DNA from: Mactra quadrangularis | Taxonomy: Eukaryota; Mollusca; Bivalvia; Venerida; Mactridae | DNA: 64,000 nt | Reading direction: 5' to 3' | Assembly: GCA_025267735.1 (NCBI GenBank) | Contig: CM046303.1 | Coordinates: 34,758,380 to 34,822,379 of the forward strand | Shown here: positions 32,935 to 43,693 of the stretch, piece after piece | Position numbering within the stretch: the stretch's first letter is position 1 | Layout: every line of letters starts with the position of its first letter | Program-made: the position numbers and the translations under genes | Notes under the pieces: generated by a model | Seen by the model: the letters and a program-made list of their open reading frames with translations, nothing else | Databases searched by the model: none | What the model was told of the DNA's origin: nothing

Positions 32935-35461
32935 TCATTGAATCTTTAATGATAGTCTGCTTTCTCTTCTTGTCTTCCTCCGCAAAATCTAAAATAAAAG
33001 AAATACATATATAACTAAATGTAATAACTGTAAACAAGACTGTTGCTTTCTTATGGTGTGCTGTATGATAAGGAAATTTGACATAATACATCAATCATCA
33101 TAATTCTGTTGTTGTCACATGATTCAAACAATATATTAAAATGTTAAAACAAAGTTTACACTATAAACCTTAGATCACAATGGTATTTACTTTATTTATT
33201 TTATAACTGTAATAAGAATAACCTGAATATATACAATTTAATATACATCATTTAATAACAGATTAAATAAACTTATGCATTTTGTCTTCTACATGTCTTT
33301 AAATCACTTCTTAAGTTATGTCATTTTTGAATTAATACCATATATACTCAAAATTTCAATCTGAATATTATAGATTTGAAATTATAAGAATTACTTGCAC
33401 TAATTGGCATTTGCTCTTACTATAAAAAAATACCTGTGTTGTTTTTGTGCACTTTTCAAGCATTCTGGAAAGTTTTGATAAAGCATAAAACTGGATTTTA
33501 TAAGCCTTAAATTGATTTCATTGCCTTTATAATAATAATGGACTTAGAAATTATATGCGATATTAACCATTGCATTATTACTTACCCACATTTTTTTAAA
33601 TTTCACAACTGTTATCACAGCTACAGTATATAAGAATTGTTCCAAAAAATCATTCATAAAACTGGGCTAAAGACTAACAAAAGCTATTCATAATTTACAG
33701 CAACATACTTACTTTCAAATTTCTTTTTTATATTATAGAAGGTTGAATTATACAATCCAAGCTTTCTGACATACATGATTTCCTATAGAGAAGACTGTTT
33801 TATCACAACTAAAATAAATAAAAAAGACAATGTTTTATAAGCATTCAGTTCAGCAGTTATAAAGTAGAACAATAAATCGCATACACAAATTGTCCAATTA
33901 AAATATAAATTTTCTGTCTATTTATAATGTTCATTAAGACAAATAATGGAATATGCAAGAAATAATCATGAAAGCATCAGAAGTTCAAATCTATCAGATA
34001 TGTTCACATAGTTCACATAGTGGTTGAGCCAAATGTGTGGTACACTTAAACACAAAGTTCTTTTAGGCTCCTGATAAATCATCATTGACTGATTGATATG
34101 AGTTTAACCAATACACTTTTTTAATGTTCAAGATTCAGGTTTGATTCTTGTTATTTCAATATGTTCGCAAAATATTTATACCATCTATGGGACTTGGTCA
34201 TCATTCAACATTATTAAATGTAGAAGCAATTATGTGTATGGCTCTGTTTCAAGGGAATAGTTACAAGTCATATTATGTTTGTTATAGAATGTTCATAAAA
34301 TCATTCATTTGGAGATACTAATGTAAACTTATTATGTATATTATATCATATCATTATCAAACTTGGAACAATATAACACAAAAACATTTAGTATATTACT
34401 TTCAGCATGTTGTTCAATATAAATGTCCATTTTATCATCAAAACAACAATGTCATCTTCAGATAGTGTTGACACTGAATCTGAAATATATTTCATAAGTA
34501 AAAATTATTTTTTATAGGGGTAAATGCCATTTCAACACAATTTAGGTCATTTTATGGCATCCAGCACACTTAACCTAGCTTTCTTGGGCCCTTGTCTATA
34601 AACAGTACTCACCTACCCTTCCACAAGGCAGAAAACTTCTCCATGTATCTTATTAATGGAAGGTTATAACCTCCCGGGTGAGATTCAAACCCGTACCCCT
34701 TGGCCTTGGGGACAAGACGCGCTTACAATTGCGCCACCAACCCAGGTTTGTAAATAATTTAAAAGCAGCTGATTAAATTACAATTTGTATCACATTTTCT
34801 TGCTAATTTATCCATGTGTAATCTATGTACAGAACTTGGTTCTTTTGTTTATAGTCAGTCTTATGCCATAATGGTTCTATATTATGTTTTTATTACAGAA
34901 AAACATATCTTCACAGTCATGCATTTGCCTTCAGAATGTTTATTTGATTCCATAGAATATCTAGGAATAATATAATATATTTTTCAATAACTACAACAGA
35001 ACAAAATAAGGGAGATAATAACTGTAATGAACTAAACTAAAGTACTTTATAAGGGGAGATTATTAGGTACTCATTTCTTAGCAACTACATGTAGAACGAC
35101 TAATGTAAACAATGCCTAGTCAATCGACTACAGTAGGCCTACGTAAATAAAGCTCTAAGATTACTTTAAACAGTGACATGGTTACATTATATCTAATGCG
35201 ATTCATTTGATACTTGATTTAGTGTAACATAATGTCTGTCACAGTCTGATATATGCAACAACATGAGTCATGACCGCCTGGCCTTGACGGTTCGAGTCGA
35301 GTCTTATCTACTTAACTTAAGGATTTATCAAGAACGGGTATGGCTATTTAAATATATTGAAATATAGTAAATTATTCGTAAACGCAAATGCTAATTGCTG
35401 GTAAAATTTTGAATTTATGTACAAAATATGATAAACTTACTTGTTTCAATAAGAAATGCTT
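32935..35461 (-). CDS. Hidden multi-exon gene inside the 10.4-kb unit (3' six exons)
   Basis: Six short minus-strand exons join in one frame with GT-AG introns: 35,441-35,461; 34,400-34,479; 33,713-33,782; 33,586-33,620; 33,434-33,490; 32,935-32,988 (ends TGA). Donors include GTAAGT three times, GTAATA and GTATTT. Acceptors include TTTTTACAG, TATTTCAG, CTCTATAG, CTGTAG and TTTTATTTTAG. Intron phases agree at all five junctions. The roughly 100 encoded residues start AFLIETNSVSTLSEDDIVVL, include EIMYVRKLGLYNSTFYNIKK and FYALSKLSRMLEKCTKTTQ, and end in a very basic tail (ILRRKTRRESRLSLKIQ). The 5' end was not found; the first listed exon is only 21 bases. A degenerate SINE (34,505-34,745) lies in the first intron. 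I do not recognise the family. I chose some acceptors to keep the frame, so chance is not excluded. Confidence 0.42.
34505..34745 (-). mobile_element. SINE, older diverged copy
   Basis: It is collinear with the 2.8-kb SINE but has many substitutions and a shortened middle. The B-box region reads GGTTTGAATCT in complement. The possible target duplication (GTAAAAATTATTT and GTAAATAATTT) is imperfect, consistent with age. Confidence 0.8.
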
Positions 35462-35647
35462 CTGTAAAAACTCAAAGAGTGCCGCAACGTGACTTTCAAA
35501 ATGACGTCACAAATACCTGTCATATAGACTGGTTCACGAGTTACGTAGTTACCTTTCCACGCTATATATACAACTCGGAAATCAGTCAATCGAATGTAAA
35601 CAAACAAAACATGTTTTGCGTGGTCGTGAGTGAAAAACGGGTGAAGA

Positions 35648-38569
35648 ATGAACGGAATGAAAATGTATCATACTGTACAGGCCAGTGGTGACAAGAAATA
35701 TAGGTGAGTATAGAATCTAGACTAGACTAGAGTCACTTTGATGCATACGCAATCATTATAATCGCCTAAAATTTGATATAAATGACTTCAAGGTCGATCA
35801 TACTCATCGCCTAGCCCTAGGCAGATCTAGCGGGGGGGATCAGGGGGGTTCTCTAGAATTTGGAAAATGTACCTGTGACTGTGTATTAGTGTATTTCTTG
35901 ACTGTGAGTCATTTTAAGTAGCATGAAGCAATTTTTCTCGGTGCGTAACATATATTTAATGGTTATGTAGTGTAATTTTTATTATTAATAAGTTGCATTA
36001 TTCTGCAAAATGTGTATAATGTGGTTCGAAAGTTTGGACCCCCATCTCCTAGAAAAGTTCTGAACCCCCCCCCCCCCTTGAAAAAATCCTGGATCCGCCC
36101 TTGTAATTAAAAACGGGACCTTTCCTTTAAGTTTGGATTCAGCTCTCGTCGTAATAACTTAGGATTTATTACGTAGCAGTAACTTGAGTAAGGGGATGTT
36201 TTCTCTAAACTTTACTTAGATTAATTCAGTAATGGCCAAAGGAAGCATTTTCAAATGGGTTTTAGGCACAGGTGACAGACCTAATTTGGTCAGTCACCTG
36301 TGGGTTTAGGGTTATTTTTTCAGGTCATATCTTCGACAGGAAACAATGTTTAATTTAGTTCAGTTTAGTTTGTATTAATTTACTTTCAAAATATGAGGGG
36401 CTAAGCACCATCTAACCGTGCTATTTCTACAGGCCTGATTATAAATCATACTGAATTAATAGATTTTTTTTAAAAATTCAGCTTGTTGTCAGTTTATTAC
36501 ATTGATTTTTAAAAAAAAATTATCAGATAATGAATCATGATAATAAATTACACAATTCCATTCCAGCTATTTGGTAATTTGATTTAACTTCAGAGGTGTA
36601 ATTGGTATAACATGTGCAACCAAGTATACAATAATTTCAATTGTGCATTGCTGGAAATTACTCTGTAAATAGAACTTAATGTGTTCACTTATAGTGTCTA
36701 AGACTCAACTGATGTTACAATATGCCACTTGCAATTATTAAATAGACAACCATACTTAATTGTGAACATTTTTTTAATACAGTTATTTAATAAATTTTAT
36801 ACTGGTAGTTCCCCCCCCCCCCCCAATGTTAACATGTTAATGTAGTACTTAGCAGCAGTCTTACATTTGATACAATGTTTTCTTTACAGATGAATTTATC
36901 AATGGCACAAAAAAATTGAAAAACCTTCTTTAGTTCTATGTTAGAACCAGGTCCTGTTGCTGATATGGTACTTTTTTCTTATTCATGTATTACTTCTTGT
37001 ACAATATAATATTTTAACTGTCCTATATGTATTTCTTATTTTCACAAGCAAATATCTAGAATGGTTTGAGAACTCTATTATATAAATATGTACACACAAA
37101 GTAGTGATAATTTTATCTATCAATAGTTTAGAATACTATTTTGCACTTTAAACTTAAGTGTATGATATTTATTCTTCTTCCCTTTAAAAATTAATAATTT
37201 CATGTAAAAGTATATAAATCACAACTCAGGTTAGGCATGTTTTTACTCTTATATCCTAAAATGGTCAAAGTTTACTTTTTGTGTATCAATTACAATTTTT
37301 AAATGCAAAAATACTGCTACAAGTTATGCAATTTTACTGGTAATGCATACATTTAGAAGTATCTAATGTAATAAAGATTTGATAATAGAAATGATAAAAA
37401 ATATTGTTATTATTATTTTACAGTGCTTTTGATCAAGAAATCAAGATTTCCATGTATTAACATTAAATACATGTACCTTTGGGGTGCTTGTACTGAAAAG
37501 AAACTCTAAAAAATGTAAGTACATATTAATGAATATGATAAAAAAGCATCATTCCCTTTATATGTATTCTGCATGGGTGTACTAGAGAATATGCATTAAG
37601 TTTTCCGGACAAATGTAGGAATTTTGTTGAAAATAAAATAGCTCACACAAGCTTGAAATAAACACAATTAGCGAATTTCAATTTTTTACATTTTCTCTTC
37701 AAATTTGATGTTGCAAGTAAAAATATAGTCATAGTTTGTTCAAGAATTTTTACCTAAAGCAACACTTGAATTAAGTATTACAGAAATAAGTTTCAATTAA
37801 TAATACTTTTACAAAAATATACAACATATATTTATTGTATCACTTTTTAATAATTTTGAATTACATGTCTGGGCCATGTTGATGTAGCAAGAAGTACTGG
37901 GCAATCCTATTCAATTTATTTCAGATCCAGAGAAAGTAACCGGCATAATTCTAATGGAGCCAGGGAAGTTTACTGAAAAGATCCCAAGAAATGTTAGAGA
38001 ACAAGTTTATTGGTCATTGATTACATCATCATTCAAAAATTCAATTGTGTACAGTAAATGTGTCTTTTTAATGTTTTTGTAATAAAGTAACCATTCCCTA
38101 CAGAATGAAGACATATACAACTGTTTAGGTCGTAACCAATTAGTAGCTGCTAGGGTTTGAAAGTTTATGGATTGCTAAATGCACATTCAATTTCATAAAT
38201 AGATTTTTCAATAAAGGTTTTCTATCAACAGATGTATGTATAATGAAGAACGTACTAGAATGATAAAAAACACATAGAAATCAAAAAATTCTGGAATCAA
38301 ATAAAAGTCTTGGTGTCTTAAGAATTTAAAGACATATATATTTATGAATGTGAATACATTATTATTAGACTAATACTAGTTCATAATTATCTAACTTTGT
38401 TTGTTGATTCTTACTAACTCTTTTTCTTCATTTGCTAGGTGATCTGGGAAAGATGACCACAGTGCCAAGTTCAAAAGAATTTTTGACCAGAAAATTATTA
38501 CAAGAAAATGATACCAGTGAAAATGATAATTTAGATGCTGCTATGTACTGTTTTCTTTATACACCCTTT
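35648..38569 (+). other. Plus-strand exon-like segments, unresolved
   Basis: Several segments look coding but do not join cleanly. From 35,648, ATG opens 18 codons to a strong donor (AG|GTGAGT at 35,704). At 37,925 an acceptor (TTTATTTCAG) opens a frame of ~53 codons (DPEKVTGIILMEPGKF, then TEKIPRNVREQ) to a stop near 38,083. From 38,439, after TTTGCTAG, a frame reads GDLGKMTTVPSSKEFLTRKL and LLQENDTSENDNLDAAMYC before running into the TCAC microsatellite. Acceptor-like sites also occur at 36,890 and 37,423. Phases of the obvious junctions conflict, so this may be a decayed gene or one with exons I have missed. No family recognised. Confidence 0.28.
35815..36105. mobile_element. Possible hAT-like MITE
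   Basis: The right end reads GATCCGCCCTTG after a C-homopolymer, and the left end has a similar but mutated inverted motif (GGCAGATCTAGCGGGGGGG). AGGGGCGGATCCAGG-type ends are common in dispersed invertebrate repeats, and GCGGATCCAGGATCT also appears at 22,843. No target duplication was seen. Confidence 0.3.
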
Positions 38570-39125
38570 TTACTCACTCACTTATTCACTTGCTCGCTTG
38601 TTCTCTTGCTAACTCACTCACTCACTCACTCACTCACTCACTCACTCACTCACTCACTCACTCACTCACTCACTCACTCACTCACTCATTCACTCACTCA
38701 TTTACTCACTCATTCACTCACTCATTTACTCACTCATTCACTCACTAACCACACTCTTACTACTTGCACACTCATTTACCACTAACTTACTCCTCACTCA
38801 CTCACCTACCAATAATTTACTCAATCATATACCACTCAGTCACATAATCACTTACCTCTTATACACTCACACAATCACTTACTAACTTACAACTCACTTA
38901 TCACAATTTTACTCACTCACCACTCACTTTCAACTCACTAACTCAACTACTTACCACTAACTAACCATTCACTCACTTACTACTTAGTCATTCACCACTC
39001 ACAACTCAGTCATTAACCACTTATTAACTCATCATTCACTCACTAAATTCTCACCCACTCATCCCTCACTTACCACTCATTCATTTAACACTTACTCACC
39101 ACTCACTCACTTACCACATACTCAG
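38570..39125. repeat. (TCAC)n array of the right arm
   Basis: Perfect CACT units at about 38,610-38,690 grade into degenerate CACT, TACCACTCA and CATTTACT repeats. It is the mirror counterpart of the (GAGT)n array at 31,488-32,522 but about half as long. Confidence 0.95.
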
Positions 39126-39749
39126 CTCAATCATTCATTCAATGAAAATAAAGTACTGTAATTATTTAGTAAATTCAAAAAATCTTTCTACATATTTTCA
39201 TATTTTTTTCTTTTATGTATTATGATTGGTATTTCACTTTCAATTTGAGCTTGGTGTTTAAAATTTATCACTAAGTTGTTGTGAGTGAGTGTGGGGATGA
39301 ATGTGTGTGTAGGTGTATTGTGTATGTTTTCATGCATTAGAAATTGCAATTGTACGTGACTGTATTATGTATCACTGAATAAAGAAATTAATTGTTGTTT
39401 TTTTGTTGTAATTGCTATAACATAGTATGTAGAATAAGGTATTGTTTAGAAAACCATGGGTGCAATCCACACAAAAAATTATCAAATTTATAATTAGTTT
39501 GTGACAAGCTCGACTATGGATAAAATAATTACTAAATTTTTTTTCAACTAACACTCGAGTTTTATATTATACGTGTCTGACTTTTAATGCCTTCAATTAA
39601 TTCACTTACAAAGAAACCTAAAACCTAAAATCAAGGTGAAATTGTGTCGCTTGCACTCTTTGATCAAATAAACTCTTTGGTTTCGGGCGGGCGAGGTATG
39701 TAGGTGACGTTAGTCCGACTCTTCATGTCATAAGCGCCTGGATATTGAC

Positions 39750-40085
39750 TTGAAGGGAAACGCCTCGTCTTTTCAGGCTATAACAATTTGGAATCGTTGG
39801 GTGTTTGCCGGGCAAGGCTCCGCTACCACTTGTGCCCGTCGCATTATATTCGTGACACTGTGCCTCCTGGCAGTTGCGGGTCGACTATTTCAAAGTCTGT
39901 CAAACATCTACAATTTCAAATTCATCGACACCAAGGTAGTTAACCCCTTCAACATTTATAAACATGAGACTACATGTAGCCCCTTTAACCCTTATAAGCA
40001 TGAGCATTCATGTAGCCCCTTTAACCTTTATAAACATGAGCATTCATGTAGCCCCTTTAACCTTTATAAACATGAGACTTTATGA
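39750..40085 (+). CDS. Arm ORF, right copy: short membrane-segment protein with 12-residue repeats (uncertain)
   Basis: This is the counterpart of the left-arm ORF. The first ~65 residues agree apart from a few substitutions (GQGSATTC against GQGSTTTC, LFQSL against LFLSL). The tail contains more 12-residue units because the minisatellite is longer here. The hydrophobic stretch IIFVTLCLLAVAGRLF could span a membrane. The start is nominal (TTG), and the upstream frame is open to a TAG near 39,712. A second open frame in the repeat (39,964-40,239) is its shadow. Function unknown; it could be non-coding. Confidence 0.3.
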   Translation: MKGNASSFQAITIWNRWVFAGQGSATTCARRIIFVTLCLLAVAGRLFQSLSNIYNFKFIDTKVVNPFNIYKHETTCSPFNPYKHEHSCSPFNLYKHEHSCSPFNLYKHETL

Positions 40086-40239
40086 AGCCCCTTCAACATT
40101 TATAAACATGAGACTACATGTAACCCCTTTAACCTTTATAAACATGAGCATTCATGTAGCCCCTTTAACCTTTATAAACATGAGCATTCATGTAGCCCCT
40201 TTAACCTTTATAAACATGAGACTTCATGAAGCCCCTTAA
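39941..40239 (+). repeat. 36-bp minisatellite, about 8 units (right arm)
   Basis: The unit ACCTTTATAAACATGAGCAT plus TCATGTAGCCCCTTTA alternates between GAGCATTCATGTAGC and GAGACT(A/T)CATG(T/A)AGC subtypes. The alternation suggests that a higher-order block was duplicated. Confidence 0.92.
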
Positions 40240-40598
40240 CAAATACGAGTATTATATGTGTTGGGACATCTTCACTAAGGATTAAACACTGAAATCCAGT
40301 CCCAATTTAGTTCATGCGCCGCATGGACAAAATCCACTATATACAGTCTCTATCGACCAATAACAAGTATAATGAACTAAAATAGAAATTTTGTTCATGC
40401 GCGGCATGAACAAAATTTGAAAACTACAATACGAATAGGCTACATACAGTCTATTTTGTTGAACAAAATGAACTGTACAGTGAGTATAGTGAATTCCATA
40501 TTATATGATACATTCCAATTTCAAATAAGACAGTGTTATAAAAAGGAAAGCTGAAGTAAGAAGAGAACAGTGAGCTTCACACAAAAGGAAGAAATACA

Positions 40599-40801
40599 AT
40601 GAAAAAAAAGAACAAAACAGTGGACGAAAAAATGTCCATAAAACAGTCAAAATATCGTGAACAGAAGGAAAACGATTTGTTGAAAAAACGTAGACGCGCA
40701 GAATACATGAAAAAGTACAGGGAAGACAAAAACAAATCAACAGAATTTAATCCTTTTGAAACTCCAGACAATAAATTCACTAACAGAATGGCAAAATCAA
40801 G
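40599..40801 (+). CDS. Basic N-terminal exon, probably of a transposase-like gene
   Basis: ATG at 40,599 opens 67 codons and ends at a good donor (TCAAG|GTATGT, phase 2). The product is extremely Lys/Arg/Glu-rich and helical: SKYREQKENDLLKKRRRAEY then MKKYREDKNKS, followed by FNPFETPDNKFTNRMAKS. Charged KYRE and RAEYMKKYR helices followed by a short F..(P/S)..K..NR..KSR motif recur, to my recollection, at the N-terminus of the invertebrate protein family to which the 60.5-64.0-kb gene belongs. This is therefore a candidate first exon of another copy. It starts 60 bp outside the 10.4-kb unit. No downstream exon was identified before the SGNH ORF at 41,316. Confidence 0.45.
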
Positions 40802-41315
40802 GTATGTAATACGATTAGCTCTCATTTTGATTATTGTCACCAGAATAATTGGACGAAAATAATATGATTACACACATTATTTGGTTGTGCGCATGCGCGA
40901 AACATGGAAGACGTAAAATTCTAGAGAGAAGAAAATTTTCAATTTAATTGTGTTTAATGTAGTTTCTTTGGTGAAATAATATAAAATTAATGGACAAAAG
41001 GATCATCTAAGTATTTTTCTTCAAGATTTAAAAATAATAAAGTGTGGATGATGATTTAATTGGAAGATTAAACCAGATTGAAATTTTCCATAACAAACTA
41101 AACCCAAAACGAAATAACTATGTGAACAGACCACAGTCGTACCATATTGTAGGCGGACGTGCAACTACAGTGTTGCTGTCCGTCTAGCTTCATACTTTTA
41201 TATCATACTTCTAACTTCATATGTCAATACTTAGTTAAATTTAATACAAATTTTGTGCAATTACTGTATTGCCTGAATAACCCTATTAAAACTTTAATGA
41301 ACTAGTTCCTAATAC

Positions 41316-42035
41316 ATGGCCTCTGCAATCAGTAAAGCTGAAAAGTTCATAGAAGGGATAGGATCAAGAAAAGTACTACAAAGGAGTAGATATGACAGAT
41401 TGATTATCGTAGCTGATAGTAAAGGCAGATACCTGGAGCAAGAACTAAAAAACTTCGATCTAAGTGGGAAAATAGTTGATATCTATAGTTATCCTTCCAG
41501 GAGAGTTATTGATGGTCTTAATAAAGTCTCCAATATTATCCATGATCTGGAATCTACAAACAAAGTTGTAATTTTATTTTGGTTTGGTACATGTGACGTT
41601 ACAAAAAAGGAAGGCAAATTTATATCACAACGTAATACTGACACCAAAGAATTGACTGATCTTCTAAAGATCCAATTTGAGGAATTAGTTGAGATCAGTA
41701 AAAACAGATCAGTTGATATAGGTATTTTAGAATTGCCACCTATATTCACCAGAGAGTATAATAAATATAAAGGTCACATCAACCCAGAAAATATAGACGA
41801 CAAACCAATAAACGAGCAAGTCAAAGCTGTTAACACCCTCATAAGATTTTATAATTTCAAGTTAAAATATATTTCTCCAAAAATTCACACAGATTTCCTG
41901 ATAGCTAGAGGTGGTAAGAAAAGAAAAGGGACAAAATATTCTTTAGACCCGAGAATACTATTGGACGGTGTTCACCCGGGACCAACAATAGCCAAGAAGT
42001 GGCTACTGAAAATCTTTGACAGTGTAAACCACTAA
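41316..42035 (+). CDS. SGNH/GDSL-type hydrolase-like protein, intronless
   Basis: This is a 239-codon ORF with ATG in a clean context and an AATAAA signal about 30 bases after the stop. Hallmarks of the SGNH fold are present in order: LIIVADSKGRYL (nucleophile Ser in block I, ADS instead of GDS), VVILFWFGTCDV (block III, GTCD in place of GxND), and LLDGVHPGPTIAKKWL near residues 217-232 (block V, Asp and His of the triad). A Lys/Arg-rich RGGKKRKGTK loop precedes block V. Family knowledge: SGNH proteins hydrolyse esters, and related domains are also carried by ORF1 of some LINEs. The lack of introns in a repeat-rich locus favours a retrotransposon or retrocopy origin, but no reverse transcriptase lies nearby. 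No signal peptide is seen. The substrate is unknown. Confidence 0.7.
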   Translation: MASAISKAEKFIEGIGSRKVLQRSRYDRLIIVADSKGRYLEQELKNFDLSGKIVDIYSYPSRRVIDGLNKVSNIIHDLESTNKVVILFWFGTCDVTKKEGKFISQRNTDTKELTDLLKIQFEELVEISKNRSVDIGILELPPIFTREYNKYKGHINPENIDDKPINEQVKAVNTLIRFYNFKLKYISPKIHTDFLIARGGKKRKGTKYSLDPRILLDGVHPGPTIAKKWLLKIFDSVNH

Positions 42036-42312
42036 AATCATGAAAATATTTATGTTTATACATAAATGAAAATAAAGGTTGTTTAACCATGTCAAGTTTG
42101 ATGTGCAATGACAGCATTGTCGTCAAAACTTAAAATAGAGATTAAGGTTTTCTATGAACGTTAAGCTAGTTGTACAATGACAGCATTGTCAACTGACTTT
42201 AAATGAAAATTGAAATACATATCTTAATATATGTTAATGAATTTACACAGTATTGCAAAGAAATTAAATAAAAAAGGAAAATAAAGCCGATATTAACATT
42301 ATTGCTTAAAAT

Positions 42313-42480
42313 TGCAATCAACTACTAGACGCATATTTTTGTCAGTGACTGACAACTGTCCTGCATAATTTTGAATTATTGGTAGGAGAGAGAATGACCG
42401 TAGAAATAATTTCATGACCAAGCTCCACGAAAGTAAGCCCCGCCCGGGAATCGAACTAACGACCCCTCAATACATGGGGA
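42313..42480 (-). mobile_element. Second SINE-like repeat, copy A
   Basis: On the minus strand a B box AGTTCGATTCCCGGG is followed by a body ending in GTCAGTCACTGACAAAAATA. The body recurs at 63,311-63,412. The A box half of the head is not recognisable, so the copy is 5'-truncated or decayed. It is distinct from the main SINE family. Confidence 0.6.
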
Positions 42481-43511
42481 ATAGATAAAAAACACAATAT
42501 TATTGTTTCTAATTATATTTCTCTGTACATATTCTTTGCATATAAGTTTTAAATATTTGATTATAATAATCCACCTTTTAACCGTTTTAATACAAATAGA
42601 CAGTTATATTACTTTAATTAAATAAAGGAATGATATGTTAAAATCAACAATATGACGTCACTTCCTGTTTATGGCCTACAACGTCATCATGACGTCATAT
42701 TCTGAGTATGACATAATCCGTCACCACGACGTCATTTCCATAGAGCAGTCGTAGAGGTTGTTGAATGCAAATGTCCGTATATCATGTTAAAGGTCTTTTT
42801 AAAATGCTATAATAGAATAAAAAATCATTAAACGGGAGCATGGTATTTTTATTTCCATAGAATCACTTGACGTCATTTTCGCCAAAAATTCAATATGGTC
42901 AAATTGCATGTCGTCATATTATGAATATGTGTTGTTTAAATGAATTTATTGTTTATTTTAGTTCATAAAGAAACACAAATAAATAGTGCATTCAGTCAAA
43001 ATAAAATATCGCGGTATACTCTCTATACATAGTATAGTTATGTACATGTATGTACAACGTTTGAAAAAAATATTTAAAAAGTTTTTTTTAAAGTTATCAT
43101 GAAACGGTTGACAAGAAATCTTGATAGTTTGCAGAGTAACTGACTAAAATACAGCTTGTTTTGGTTGAAAAATAATTTTGCTATGTAATGAAAACTTAAC
43201 GACACTTGATTTACAGCGGGAGAGTTGAAAAGTCCAAAAGGGAGGCATTTTTTTAAACAAAATTGCATACGTACGTCATAATGCAGCGCCTCAAATATTG
43301 CAATTGACTTAGAATTTCTTCTACTAAAGCAAATTTCATTTTTCGAAGAATTATCACGGTAATTTGTTAATGAATATTGAGAGTTTATTCTACACATTTA
43401 ATTAAAATATTATTTAAATATCAAATAACAATTTACCAAAAATATAGAGGAGCAAAAGCGGAATCGTTCTAAGAAGAATTTTAGGCAGCGTTCAGCATAA
43501 CAGTAAGGCAA

Positions 43512-43693
43512 TCGACATTACGCCAAACCTCATATTTCTAAATATTTATAATATCCTTTAACCAATGAAAGGGTTAGCGTATACTTGAAAAAAAACATAG
43601 ACGCATGTATTTTGGGTACAAAAGGTTTACTTGAATAAAAAAATTAGCCACTTGTTCAGGGACGTGGTTATAGTAGACTCAGCGTAATGTCAA
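43512..43693. mobile_element. MITE, copy 1 of the TGACATTACGC family
   Basis: The ends TCGACATTACGCCAAACC and CAGCGTAATGTCAA are inverted repeats. Internal landmarks ACCAATGAAAG(G/A)GTTAGCG and TTAGCCACTTGT are shared with the copy at 49,166. About 180 bp, no coding capacity. Confidence 0.8.

Larger units (their letters stand above)
30122..40537. mobile_element. 10.4-kb unit with ~2-kb inverted arms (long-TIR DNA element or foldback)
   Basis: The outermost bases are perfect mirror images: AACACTGTCTTATTTGAAA starts at 30,122 and its complement ends at 40,537. Homology is lost immediately outside. ATAA at 30,118-30,121 and again at 40,538-40,541 is a candidate 4-bp target duplication, weak because the DNA is AT-rich. 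The arms stay homologous for about 2.4 kb (left) and 2.0 kb (right), differing mostly in repeat copy number. The ~6-kb centre holds a minus-strand exon chain, plus-strand possible exons and a SINE. No transposase was recognised, so the superfamily is open. The sharp ends argue against a simple inverted duplication of chromosomal DNA. Confidence 0.72.
38570..40537. repeat. Right inverted arm of the 10.4-kb unit
   Basis: It is the complement of 30,122-32,522 in the same order: (TCAC)n array (38,570-39,125), unique stretch, arm ORF, 36-bp minisatellite, GCGCCGCATGGAC palindrome, terminal 19-mer. Base identity in the unique part is high by eye. Length differs from the left arm mainly because its microsatellite is shorter and its minisatellite longer. 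Confidence 0.88.

Noticed and set aside
38571..38785. ORF encoding Leu-Thr-His-Ser repeats
   Set aside because: Direct translation of the (TCAC)n microsatellite. Only the first ~40 codons upstream of the array look protein-like.
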